Shown piece by piece: positions 46,075 to 56,587 of a stretch of 64,000 nt of DNA. The notes under the pieces are model-generated. The model worked only from the letters and a program-made list of their open reading frames with translations, was not told where the DNA came from and did no database searches. The DNA is taken from NCBI GenBank assembly GCA_019426215.1, contig CM033391.1, positions 22,092,949-22,156,948 on the forward strand, in the 5' to 3' direction. Made by a program: the position numbers and the translations under genes. Within the stretch, counting starts at the first letter, position 1, and every line of letters starts with the position of its first letter. This DNA comes from Buddleja alternifolia (taxonomy: Eukaryota > Streptophyta > Magnoliopsida > Lamiales > Scrophulariaceae).

Positions 46075-48365
46075 ATGTCTTGCTCCTCGGTCGAGTTGAC
46101 TGAACCAGCTTTCTCCTTGCCTAATCCCCCAATCCTCGAGCATACCGAAGGTACCTTCGAGCCGAGCAGTCCGCCGCCCGAGGTGACCGAATTAGGCGAG
46201 CTTCATGACCTGGGTTCTGACACCGACACTGACCCCGAAAGCATTCCACCTTTAACCCGAGTTGAAAAGAAACAATTAGCCGCCGGGGACCCATACTAAT
46301 AATTTAGACGCCAGCAGGTTAACAAAGTATTTACGCCTGCCTCCTTCGTTCAACGTACTAGTTCCAGATTCTAGAGATCGCCCCCATGCTCCTCCCGAGG
46401 GGTATATGTGTTTCTTTGTTGCCCAAGTAGAGGCTGGCTTGCGCTTTCCCATCCCCAGCCTATTTGAGGAGATATCGAGGCTATACGGGGTGCCTCCGTG
46501 CCAATTATCGCCGAACTCCATAAGCCTCATGTCCTCCTTTGTTATAGTTTCCTCTTATTGCGGGGAAACTCCATCCGCCCCAAGTTTTTACTCTTTTTTC
46601 CAACTCAAGAAGTTAGAAAAAGGGCTATTTTACTTCACCTCACGATTTGGTGTCAAGTTCTTGAGACATAATTTTAAAACCCATGGGGAGTGGAGGAGGA
46701 ATTATTTTTTCATCTCGTCCCCAAACTCATGGGATTTTCCTCGTAGATGGATAGATGATAACCCGGTATACCAAAAATTTTCGATAAGGGATAGGTCCCC
46801 TGAGCATAGGCGCATGTTAGGTATCTTGAATAAGAAGGTGTATGACATTCGCCAACTGGTTTCTGATGATTTGCTAAGCCACTTTGGCCTAAGCCCTAGG
46901 CTGGTGCCGCTTTCGGGTGACCTCGGTATATTTCGACCATCCATCTTTTCTCATAATGTTGTCCTTACTATGCTCATGATTGTATGATGAATGTTGGTGT
47001 ATTCTTTAGCTGTCTCCATGGTATATTTAATCATATTGGTTGCCCACTTTATTGTTTTATAGATTCCATCATGTTCAGGACACTTCTCAAGGGTTCAGCA
47101 CAGAAGTCTGATGCCAAGAAGACCTCGGGTGAAAAATTATCCACTGCTGGAAAGAATTCCAAGACACCCGTGGTTATTCCCTCTTCACCCTCCAAGGAGA
47201 TGGCTGTAGACAAATCTAAGGGCAAGAGGAAAAAGGAAACTGACGACCAACCTTGCAAGACAGCTGACGGGACAGCTCCACCGCCCTCACGGTCGGCCGC
47301 CCCGCAACTAGCTCCAGAGCATTCCTTTCAGCCCCCCTCTGAGGCTGCCCCCCTTTCTTCCAAGCGAGCTCGGGGGCTTCCTGATCGTGAGAATTCAGCT
47401 GGATCGAAGCATGCTCGGGATCGAGCATCGCCCCCTTCACTGCTTTCAGCATCCTCCAAGAAGGTGTCATTTGATCACTTGATGAGTATGGCCTCTCCTA
47501 GGGATCTTCGTTACATGAGCAATTTATCCGACATGTCTCTGCTTGAGGATTTCTCTTCCTCCATTCTTCAGGTTAGACCTTTGGTACTTAGGGATTCTCG
47601 ATTTTTGGAATTTCTCCTTTTACTATATATCTTTATATGCATTGTTTTTGCTTTTGCTTGTAGGCAAGCTTGTTAGGGAGTGACATGATGTCACGCATTC
47701 GGGCCAAAGCAACTTCTTCTCTTGAAACGTCTAAAAAACTGAGTGAATGGGAGAAACAAGTGCTTTCGTTGACCGGGGATCTAGCTAAAGAGCGGGTCCT
47801 GAGGAGGGAGATGTCCTCAGAGTTGGAGAATCTGAAGAAAACTCAAGCCGATGATGTGGAGAAAGCTTGCCAGGCAGCTCGAGAGGCGGCTATAGCGAAT
47901 TTTCCCCACTCCATCAAGGGATTGGCGATGATGGATGATAACTACCAACGACGCCACACTGCTTTCCTTCAGTCCTCTGAACATCAGGGAATGCTAGTTG
48001 AGACCGCCTTGCAATACTACTATCATGGCTTCCGCTCTTGCGTGAGACAATTTGTGGAACGGGGGCGTCTGCCGAGTGGGTTTGACACTTCTTTTCTCCA
48101 GGAGAGTGTAGGCTTGGATAATGCGTCCAAGCCGGGCGAGGAAGCTCCGGCTTGCGTCCTTGCTGTTGGAATTGATAACAACAAACCCTCCGAGGCTCAG
48201 GTTTCCAAGGATGCTGGAGATTGCCCTGTAGAGCCCACCATTGATGATGTTGCCCTAGAAGCCATCTTGAGTACCCCTATGGATGACGAGGCGGGTACTT
48301 TGGCAGCCAAGTGTCAGGTTGCCTCGGAGTCCTTCTTCGAGGCTACCGAAGAGCTCGGGGTTTAA
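46075..48365 (+). CDS. Antisense three-exon gene of the Tat element
   Basis: Runs opposite to gag-pol. ATG at 46075 (MSCSSVELTEPAFSLPN). Exon 1 46075-46925 carries a +1 frame change near 46290, then GYMCFFVAQVEAGLRFPIPSLF and LYGVPPCQLSPNSI, matching the Transposase_28 (putative gypsy-type transposon, PF04195) family. Donor G|GTATAT, intron 46926-47062, acceptor TTATAG; exon 2 47063-47571, Lys/Ser/Pro-rich; donor CAG|GTTAGA, intron 47572-47663, acceptor TTGTAG; exon 3 47664-48365, coiled coil (SEWEKQVLSLTGDLAKERVL) and a YYYHGF-containing helical part, stop 48363. Splice phases agree. Exon sum is 2,062 nt, 687 codons plus one base, so the single extra base breaks it. Function unknown. Confidence 0.72.
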
Positions 48366-48929
48366 GCTCCCCTCCATCAGTGATATTTCTTTACTATTCT
48401 TTCCTTCAAGTAGTTATTGGTATGCTTTCGATATTCTTATTCGGACTTTCTATTGTAACGCTCACTTTTGGGGCATAGTAGGTGCTATGCTTATTATCGT
48501 AAAAACTTTGTTTTAATAATTATTTCGAATATGCTTTATGTTCATATTTACATATGCACTTTATTCGATGTCAGCACCATCGTACTAGTTTCCCAATGAT
48601 TTGACATGACGAACAAGACATAAATAAATATGATAGGAGGAAATGATTATTCAAATGAGATACTCACTTATACATAGGGGAATGCTCCGCATTTGTGGGG
48701 GATTTTATGGAGGTGTTGGACCGGGGACATCTCTCTTTCTGTTCTGTCTTTTTCTTTCTTTCTTTCCTCCCCCTTTTTCCTTTAAGAGATGCCATAATTT
48801 CCTCGAGGTTTCTTGAGGTACTCGGGATAACATAGACTTCTTGGGATACTCCAGGTTCTTCAGTGCTTTTTATAAACGAGGCCTTTTTATTCAGTGCTTG
48901 AGCTTTCACAAGCCCATTGGTGCCCGATT
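48366..48929. other. Intergenic part of the Tat 3' region
   Basis: Separates the antisense gene from the minisatellite. A minus-strand open frame (49314 to 48664) covers the array and continues as an Arg/Lys-rich tail (KGKRGRKERKKKTEQKERCP) to a stop at 48664. I cannot support it as a gene: no ATG-led upstream part and no family match. Confidence 0.4.
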
Positions 48930-49330
48930 TTTCACAGGGCTTAGAGGTGCCTGGTTTTTCACAGGGCTTAGTTTTTTTTTTCGGTGCCTGGTTTTTCACA
49001 GGGCTTAAGGGTGCCTGGTTTTTCACAGGGCTTAGTTTTTTCGGTGCCTGGTTTTTCACAGGGCTTAAGGGTGCCTGGTTTTTCACAGGGCTTAGAGGTG
49101 CCTGGTTTTTCACAGGGCTTAGTTTTTTCGGTGCCTGGTTTTTCACAGGGCTTAAGGGTGCCTGGTTTTTCACAGGGCTTAGAGGTGCCTGGTTTTTCAC
49201 AGGGCTTAGTTTTTTCGGTGCCTGGTTTTTCACAGGGCTTAAGGGTGCCTGGTTTTTCACAGGGCTTAGAGGTGCCTGGTTTTTCACAGGGCTTAAGAGT
49301 GCCTGGTTTTTCACAGGGCTTTTTTTTTTC
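48930..49330. repeat. 27/27/33-bp higher-order minisatellite in the Tat element
   Basis: Core unit GGTGCCTGGTTTTTCACAG followed by GGCTTA, repeated about 14 times. Spacers differ regularly: two 27-bp units (joined by AGA or AGG) alternate with one 33-bp unit containing TTTTTTC, making an 87-bp higher-order repeat seen at least three times. All unit lengths are multiples of three, so several frames on both strands stay open (minus-strand motif SPVKNQAP). Confidence 0.88.
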
Positions 49331-49610
49331 TTTCTATTTTTTCTTTTTGCAACAATGTATAAAGTAACGACATAGAAATAATTGTTGAAATGAAGATGCT
49401 TTTATTAGAATGAAAGGCTGAACATTATCATAAAGAAGAGTAGTGACATAGAAGAAAATAAATAATAACCAGGAACATGCTTTTATTAGAAAGGAATACT
49501 GAACATACTTATCATAGACAAAAATAGCAACATAGAAGGAAACAAATATTAACAAGAAAAGAAATTTATTCGACTGCAAGCTCTAAGGCACTAACTTTAT
49601 TTATCTTTCT

Positions 49611-51086
49611 TCATACGTAAAACCTCCTTAGATTCTGCATGTTCCAAGGCCTAGATAGCTTCCTTCCGTCCATATCTTCTATCATGTAAGCACCCCCTGA
49701 GAGGATTTGCACTACTTTAAACGGACCCTCCCATTTGGGTCCCAGTTTTCCTACCGGCTTTAGGACATCAGCTCTCCGAAGGACTAAGTCCCCCACTTGC
49801 AGTTCCCGGCTGAGAACCCTCCGATTGAAAGCGTTAGCAACTCTTTGTTTATACTTTGCCATCCGCAGGTAAGCAGCATCCCTGGCCTCCTCTATGGCAT
49901 CCAAACTTTCTCGCAGTAATTCTTCATTCTTCTCATGGTTGTAATACTTCACGCGATGCGTGAGCATATTAGCCTCTGGCGGAATCACGGCCTCCGCCCC
50001 ATATACGAGGCTAAAAGGCGTTTCTCCTGTGGTACTGCGGGGGGTAGTTCGGTATGACCAAAGCACGTTGGGTAACTCGTCTACCCATGAACCTCCTCCT
50101 CCTTGGATCCTCGTCTTCAACCCTTGCAGAAGAACCCTATTAATCACCTCCACTTGACCATTGCATTGGGGGTGGCCTATGGCGGTAAACAGTTGTTTTA
50201 TACCCAAGTCTTGACACCAATTTTGGATTTTGGCTCCCTGAAACTGTCGCCCATTATCGGAAACTATTTCGCGAGGGACCCCGAATCTGAAAAGTATGGA
50301 TATCCTCAGAAACTTGATCACTTCTCCCTCCGTGATTTTAGCCAATGGTTCGGCCTCCACCCATTTACTAAAGTAATCAACCGCCACCAAGAGGAACTTT
50401 CTCTGTCCGGTCGCCATGGGAAATGGCCCTAGGATGTCTATTCCCCATCTGGCGAAGGGGTACGGTGAATTCATAACCCCCATCGGCTCCGCTGGTCTAT
50501 GGAGAAGAGTAGCATGTTTTTGGCATGACTCACACTTTTTTACCAGGTTTTTGGCGTCGGCTTTCATGATGGGCCAGAAATAGCCAGCTCTGATAGCTTT
50601 GGCGGCAATAGCAGTCCCCCCGGCATGGTTAGCACACAGTCCCCCGTGGATCTCCTCTAGGACGAGCACTCCCTCTTTCTGGGAAAGACACCTTAGGTAC
50701 GGCTGGGTAAACGATCTCTTGTAAAGCACTCCATCCAAGAGAGTATACCTCCAGGCTTTGTATTGCAAGCGTGCAGCCTCGACTTTGTCATGGGGTAATT
50801 CTCCTTGTTGAAGATAGCTCAGGATGGGTCTTCTCCAATCGTTAACTACTTCGATGGCATATATAGAATCCTCTGCGGTGGCGCTGGGCGTCGAATATAT
50901 GGTGACTTGCCTCGTATGGCAATCCACTAGCGCACTGGCCAGCTTGGCGAGGTAATCAGCCTTGTTGTTCTCTGACCGAGGTATCTGGCGTATCTCGAAG
51001 CTCTCAAATTCCTCCTTCAGCTGCTCTATTTTCTTCAAATACTCTATCATCCTAGCTTCCTTAGCTACTGTCCAGCTACTTGACAA
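49611..51086 (-). pseudogene. Tat integrase (with the last part of the second RNase H)
   Basis: 491 codons open on the minus strand to a stop at 49611. Residues 8-50 finish the second RNase H (IPRSENNKADYLAKLA). Integrase follows: zinc finger H147-x6-H154-x30-C185-x2-C188, core D217 (WGIDILG), D277 (VSDNG) and E313 (GQVEVINR) with 35 residues between the last two, then GETPFSLVYGAEAVIP and a C-terminal domain ending RPWNMQNLRRFYV. All catalytic residues are present. It is separated from the upstream frame by a shift at about 51065-51086, so it would not be made as part of the polyprotein in this copy. Confidence 0.9.
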
Positions 51087-51619
51087 GCCACTAGCTGGGA
51101 GTCTGAGTAAACCACCAGGTGCTTAGCTCCAGCCTTCAAAGCCATCCTCAACCCAACAATTAGAGCTTCATATTCCGCCTCATTGTTAGATGCTCTAAAT
51201 TCGATCTTTATCGCGTACTCCAATTCATTACCTTCAGGAGTGGTCAACACCACTCCAGCTCCACTTCCGGCTAGGGTCGACGAACCATCCACATGCAAGA
51301 GCCAAACCTCCTTTTCCTGCTTCGTCGAAGGGCACTCCGAGATAAAGTCTGCTAGCGCCTGAGCCTTAATGGCTGGCCTAGGAGAATAGGAGATGTCGAA
51401 CTCACTCAATTCTACCGCCCATTTGATCATTCTTCCTGATACTTCGGGGCGGCCTAAGATTTGCTTCAAAGGGTAGTTGGTACGAACTTCCACATGATAT
51501 GCGAGGAAATAAGGCCTCAGCTTTCTTGCAGTAACCACCAAGGCGAATGCAACCCTCTCAATTTCGGAGTATCTAGATTCAGCACCTCGCAGCGTTCGGC
51601 TTACATAATATATAGGTTT
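51065..51619 (-). pseudogene. Tat RNase H end and second (archaeal-type) RNase H
   Basis: Same frame as the upstream polyprotein after the TAA at 51620-51622. Begins KPIYYVSRTLRGAESRYSEIE (RNase H tail) and ALVVTARKLRPYFLAY, then the second RNase H: LLHVDGSSTLAGSGAGVVL (first Asp), FRASNNEAEYEALIVGLRMA (Glu) and LVVYSDSQLVACQV (Asp). The extra domain is typical of the Tat group. Ends in a premature TAG where a few bases appear to be lost before VAKEARMIEYL. Confidence 0.88.
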
Positions 51620-54481
51620 TTAGTCCTTCCCTTCTTCCCGTATAAGCACAGAGCTAACGGCATGCTCTGAGATGGCTAAATATAAATATAGGGTTTCCCC
51701 CTGCACTGGTTTTGTCAACAAAGGCAAATGGGCCAGGTACTCCTTCAGCTCCCTGAAAGCGGCTTGGCACTCTTCGTCCCATAGACATCGATTTGACTTT
51801 CTCGTAAGCTTGAAAAAGGGTAAACTCCGCTCTCCAAGTCGGGCGATGAAGCGCCCCAATGCTGCAATTCTCCCAGTCAATCTTTGCACCTCATTCCGAT
51901 TAGTAGGGGGTTTCATCTCCAGGATAGCTCTGGCTTTTTCTGGGTTCACTTCTATTCCTTTCTCGGTCACCAGGTATCCAAGGAATTTCCCGCTTCTAAC
52001 CCCAAAAGCACACTTAGCTGGGTTAAGCTTCATCTGGTAACGTCTTAGGACCTCGAATGCCTCTGCTAAATCGTTGATATGATCACATGCCTTGCGACTT
52101 TTGACAAGCATGTCGTCCACGTAGACCTCCATGTTTCGCCCTAGCTGATTCCTGAACATCTTATCCATGACCCTCTGGTAGGTAGCTCCAGCATTACGCA
52201 GCCCAAAGGGCATCACTACGTAACAATACGTTCCGAACGCAGTGATGAAGCTAACTTTCTTCTGGTCCTCCATGGCCAATGGTATCTGGTGATATCCTTG
52301 TGCAGCATCCATCAAGCTAAGGAGCTCGCAGCCTGAGGTTGAGTCCACCAACTGATCTATCCTTGGCAGCAGATAACAGTCTTTGGGGCAGGCTTTGTTG
52401 AGATCCCTGAAATCAATGCACATCCTCCACTTGCCCCCACTCTTGGGCACCAAAACGGCATTGGCTATCCACTCAGGGAATTGGATCTCCCTAATATGTC
52501 CGGCGGCCAATAACTTGTCCACTTCACTCTGTATGATTTTATCCTTTTCTGGTCCAAAGTGCCGCCTTTTCTGCTTGACCGGCTTAGCCGAGGGAAATAC
52601 ATTGAGATGATGGACCGCTACGGATGGGTCCACGCACCCAATGTCCTCAGCCATCCAAGCAAAAACGTCCATATGCTCCCGGAGTAGGCACATGAGGCGA
52701 GATAAAAGGTCTGGTTCCAATTGGGAGCCTACTCGGACCACCTTGCTACCATCCCCTGGTATTAATTCTATGTCAACCAAGTCCTCCACGGGCTTCACCC
52801 TTGGTAACAGGGGTATCCCTACCTTTTCTTCCTCTACAGCCATGATTTCGGTTGACGGGATGCTTGACCTAGCAGGCTGGTCAATATCCATGCCTTCTGC
52901 CCTTTCTCCAGCTCGTATGGCCCTCACATAACACTTTCGTGCCATTTGCTGACTCCCCTTTACTTCTCCAACCCCCTCTCCCACCGGGAACTTGATTTTC
53001 ATATGGTACGTGGAGATGACGGCTCGAAAAGCATTAAGCGTAGGCCTTCCCAGAATAGCATTGTACGCTGAGGGAGCCTTCACGATTAAGAATTTCATCA
53101 TCTTTGTTCTCCTCCAGGGTTCAGTTCCCAATGACAGGGGGAGTCGTATTTGTCCTAATGGGCGAATAGACTCTCCCGCAAATCCGAATAAGGCAGTGTC
53201 TACCTGCTCCACCTTCACTTCTCCCAGGTCCATTTGCTTATATGCATCCTCAAAGAGGATATCGACGGAACTGCCACTGTCAATGAAGATACGCTCAACA
53301 TCGTAGTTAGCAATTGTGGCGGTGACCACCAGCGCATCGTGATGTGGATGATGGAGGTATTGTCCATCGGCAGGTCCAAATTGAACTAATGGCTCCACCC
53401 CCACAGCAGCGACTTCTCCTTCACTTTCCCAATGGGCAACTTCATGCAGGGCTCTCTCGTGGGCTCGCCTTGCCCTATGTGAATCCCCATCGGTGGGACC
53501 TCCGGATATCATATTGATGACTCCTTTTCGGGCCACCGCCTTTTCCTTTGCTGGTACGTTTCTTCCTTGCCCGCCTTGAGGATTTCCTCGGGGAAGTGCG
53601 TCCTCCCCTTCTCTGGCTGGAATACTTATGTCATACTGGCGTTTTGGAGGGGAGGGGCTCCTCTCAAATATCCTAGAACTCTTCTCCCGATCTCGACAAA
53701 TAAGCTCCTGGAGACGCCCGCACTCAATCAACCTTTCGATCTCGTTTAATAAATGGCGACATTCGTTGGTGTGATGGCCGTATTCTCTATGGAAACGGCA
53801 ATAACTGTCTGATTTGGGGTTAACGGGCCCCGTTTGAGCACTCCGGGGCCATCTTACATAACTCTTGTGCTCTATGGCCATGAGCACTTGCGATGGTGCT
53901 ACCTTCAGTGGCGTGAACTGATTGTACCGCCGCTCCTCGGGGCGTCTGTCCTCAGCTCGAGGTCGCTTACGCACAAACTTGGTATCCTTGCTGTCCTTAG
54001 GTGGTGGTAATGATTCCACCCCCTTCATCTTGGAGGCCTCCTCCATATTCACATACTTTTCTGCCCTGGCTAGCAGATTATCGAAACTAGATGCTGGCTT
54101 TTTAGCTAGTGACCTAAAGAAATCTCCATCTTTGAGCCCTTGAGCAAATGCGTTACTCAGCACATCCGCGTTGGCTGATGGTACCTCTAAGGCCACCGTA
54201 TTAAACCTTTGAATATACCCCCGTAAAGGTTCGTTGTCCTTTTGTCGCATGTTGAACAAGCTAAGAGAAGTCTTTTGATACTTCTTACTGCTGGCGAACT
54301 GATGAAGGAACATCGAGCTGAACTCCCTAAAGGAATTGATAGAATTAGGAGCCAACTGATTGAACCACTGTTGAGCAGACCGCGTCAAAGTGGTCAAGAA
54401 TACTCGGCATTTAACTCCATCTGAGTACTGGTGCAGCAATGCACTGTTCTCGAACTTCCACAAGTGCTCATTAGGATCCGA
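51620..54481 (-). pseudogene. Tat gag C-terminal half, protease, RT and start of RNase H
   Basis: 947 codons open after the in-frame TAA at 54482-54484. Counting from the first codon after that stop's short lead-in (54463): capsid WFNQLAPNSINSFREFSSMF near residues 33-52; knuckle-like YCRFHREYGHHTNEC at 221-235; protease FIDSGSSVDILF at 393-404; RT about 625-830 with MPFGLRNAGATYQRVM and YVDDMLVKS at 781-789; RNase H start LFKLTRKS-type linker at about 885, ending SVLIREEGKD before TAA at 51620. All catalytic residues are kept. The two TAAs are the main defects. Confidence 0.92.
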
Positions 54482-55831
54482 TTATCCATCATATTCCGAC
54501 ACGCTAGGTGTCCTGAAGTTGTTGGGTAGCTCGTCAGCCAGTATCTGGGGCCCAAAGGGGACCCCCCTTGGTGGATTATGGGCGCCAACTCCCAGGCGTT
54601 GTCGCATTTCTCTCATCTCCTCTTGCATACCCTCGAACCTTTCCATCATATTGCTATGAGGTCCTCTTATCCCATCTCTCTCGGGTTCGTTAATGCCGGC
54701 GTAGGCCAAGGACGTTCTTACTGGAGGACCGTGCGGTATGGTTAACTGCGGGGACACCATCCTTGCATCCATCGAAGGGGCCATCATTGTAGGAGCCCTT
54801 GGGGCATGTATCGCAGGGTGAACTTCACTTCTCACCTCTGCTGAATGGAAGACCGCAGCCTCCGGAAGGGGCATCGTCATTGGAGCGTCCTGACCAAGAG
54901 CCATGGGGGGCAGAGCCGCCGCGCTAGGAGCATAAGGGAGCCCCGAGGGGCTATTTCCTAGACGGGACACCTGGAAAGCTGAAGCTTGTTGATCATGCGT
55001 CGTGAGGAAATTAGGTCCCATATGAGCTATCTGGGGGGCTGTAGCATGCAAATCGTATGCCACCGGGACGCTATTTCCCATATTGGTCACCTGGAACGCT
55101 GGAACTTGCGAATTGTACATCGCTGGGACACCATTCCCTGTACTAGACATCTGGAGGGCCGAAGCTCGTGGATTGTACATCACAGGGAAAATGTTTCCCA
55201 TATCGGACACCTGAGGGGCTGTAACCTGCGGATTGTACATCCCAGGGAAAATGTTTCCCATATGGGACACTTGAGGGGCTGTAGCCCGCGGGAGCCCTGC
55301 AGTTGAAAAGTTGTTTCCCACATTGGATACCTGAGGAGCAGGAACCCGAGGAGCAGGAGCCCGGGGAACAGGATTCAATTGGAAGCCATTCTGATAGCCG
55401 GACACCAGAAAAGGCATCGTTTGGGCGACGCCCGGGGCAGGAGGCCTAACTCTCGTCCCGCCCAATGGCAAAGGTGTCAAGGCAGCTGCTTGTGTAGATT
55501 CTATCCCAACTCCGGTAGCAGTGGGCTCGGATACCACTCTTGCCACTGTTTGATGCGAAACGGGCAAAGGCGATTCCATGCTTCTAGCATGCCTCCTCAC
55601 GTACACGATAGGAAGGGTATCGTTTCTGGCCTCCGGAGGAATCGTCAGGGGCGGCTGTGAAGCCACATGAACCGGTGGCCCCAAGGCTTGAGGATCGGCC
55701 AAAGCTACTTCCAAGTCCCCCATGGGGGCGGATGATATCGCCAAGTTCGCCTCCACTCCAGCGGTTGGAATGACTTGGTTTCCCTCTGGTGATGAAGCAT
55801 GGATTCGTTGATCTTCTCCAACAGTCGCCAT
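54482..55831 (-). pseudogene. Tat gag N-terminal half with 20-residue repeats
   Basis: ATG at 55831 (MATVGEDQRIHASSPEGNQ), 449 codons to TAA at 54482-54484, in the same frame as the following capsid half; the stop falls right after SVSEYDG, a conserved gag junction. Residues 1-165 are Pro/Ala-rich; 170-289 are six 20-residue repeats; 370-449 include MMERFEGMQEEMREMRQRLG (coiled coil). Start chosen as the first ATG 29 bp after the primer site, with no upstream in-frame ATG. Confidence 0.85.
54965..55324 (-). repeat. 60-bp (20-residue) repeat, six units, inside Tat gag
   Basis: Units of exactly 20 codons of the pattern xMGNxFPxMYNPxxTAPQVS: residues 170-189, 190-209, 210-229, 230-249, 250-269 and 270-289. 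DNA units share TGTTTCCCATAT-type blocks on the plus strand. No indels between units. Confidence 0.85.
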
Positions 55832-55859
55832 CGATACTCACGTCTTCAACTCAGTAGTT

Positions 55860-55876
55860 TCCCACAGACGGCGCCA
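55860..55876 (-). other. Tat element primer binding site
   Basis: Minus strand TGGCGCCGTCTGTGGGA two bases after the 5' LTR end CGCATCA. TGGCGCCGT matches the 3' end of plant tRNA-Asp; the remainder matches less well. Different from the tRNA-Met sites of all other elements here. Confidence 0.75.
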
Positions 55877-55878
55877 CT

Positions 55879-56587
55879 TGATGCGGTTCGTTTTTACACC
55901 AAGAAAATCGTACTAATTGAAATGCGATTTTAGTTGTATGAGATAGAGAAATCTAATTTTTAGAAAACGAATAATTTTCGTGAAATAAATATAAAATTTT
56001 TATTATAAAACAATAGAAGGAACATTCAAATCTTCTTTCATTGCCTTTTTTACTTTCTCTTGAGAGAAAATGAAGAACACAAGGATATTACACTTTTTTC
56101 TCTTAATTCTCAATCTAACCTTACAATGGATAAATTTTCTAATATATATAGGCCACCATGGTCGAATTTCCCCCCCTTTTTGGTTGGAGTTGGGCGATTT
56201 TTCCCTTATTTAGGGGAATATTGAATTATTCTCCCTCTTTTGAGGGATATAGGTTGGGATTGGATACGATTTAATCCTCATCCAATCTTATCTCTTCTAT
56301 AGCTATCATTCTTAGCCCGTGCCCTCCGTGAGACCTCCAAGCTACCCTTCTTCATCCATGCTCTCCATTGGTCCTTCGAGCTATCCCTCTCGATCCATGC
56401 TCCTCATCATTTCTTTTAGCCATTCTTTTGACCTCTAGGCTTCCCTCAAGCCTTTCCCCCAAGGCCCCCTGAGCATACGTATCTACTTGGGCCTCCTTTT
56501 TGCCTTTAGCCTGCTATATCATTCTTTTGGTGAGCCCATCTTTTGGTAAAGCCCAATATCACGTCATAATTATTTACGGGTGTATCA
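55879..56587 (-). mobile_element. Tat element 5' LTR
   Basis: 709 bp; minus strand TGATACACCCG ... CGCATCA with TATA motif CTATATATATT at about 56140-56151. Three mismatches to the left LTR by eye (one in the TTTATTTxGGGGAATA stretch, one in AAGCTACxCTTC, one in CATCATTTCxTTTAG). Confidence 0.92.

Larger units (their letters stand above)
44033..56587 (-). mobile_element. Complete Tat-lineage Ty3/gypsy retrotransposon (12,555 bp)
   Basis: Two 709-bp LTRs (44033-44741 and 55879-56587) differ at only three positions by eye, and the element is bounded by a 5-bp duplication CATAA (44028-44032 and 56588-56592). Transcription order on the minus strand: 5' LTR, primer site, gag, protease, RT, RNase H, second RNase H, integrase, a long 3' region holding an opposing plus-strand gene and two tandem arrays, polypurine tract, 3' LTR. 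The second RNase H after the first and an antisense gene downstream of integrase are hallmarks known for the Tat group. Two in-frame stops and one frameshift mean this copy is not autonomous despite its recent insertion. Confidence 0.92.

Noticed and set aside
48664..49314. 216-codon minus-strand ORF rich in SPVKNQAP repeats
   Set aside because: Openness follows from repeat unit lengths divisible by three; the opposite strand is open too, there is no ATG-led N-terminus and no known family.
48930..49330. CRISPR-like array of regularly spaced 27-bp repeats
   Set aside because: Spacers are 6-14 bp of low complexity and repeat themselves; the array sits inside a plant Tat retrotransposon. It is a minisatellite.
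48917..49375. Plus-strand ORFs over the minisatellite (VPGFSQGL and GAWFFTGL repeats)
   Set aside because: Two overlapping plus-strand frames are open for the same reason as the minus strand; they are shadows of the repeat.
52383..53306. Plus-strand ORFs of 60-122 codons opposite Tat pol
   Set aside because: They overlap conserved RT and protease coding on the minus strand and have no motifs.
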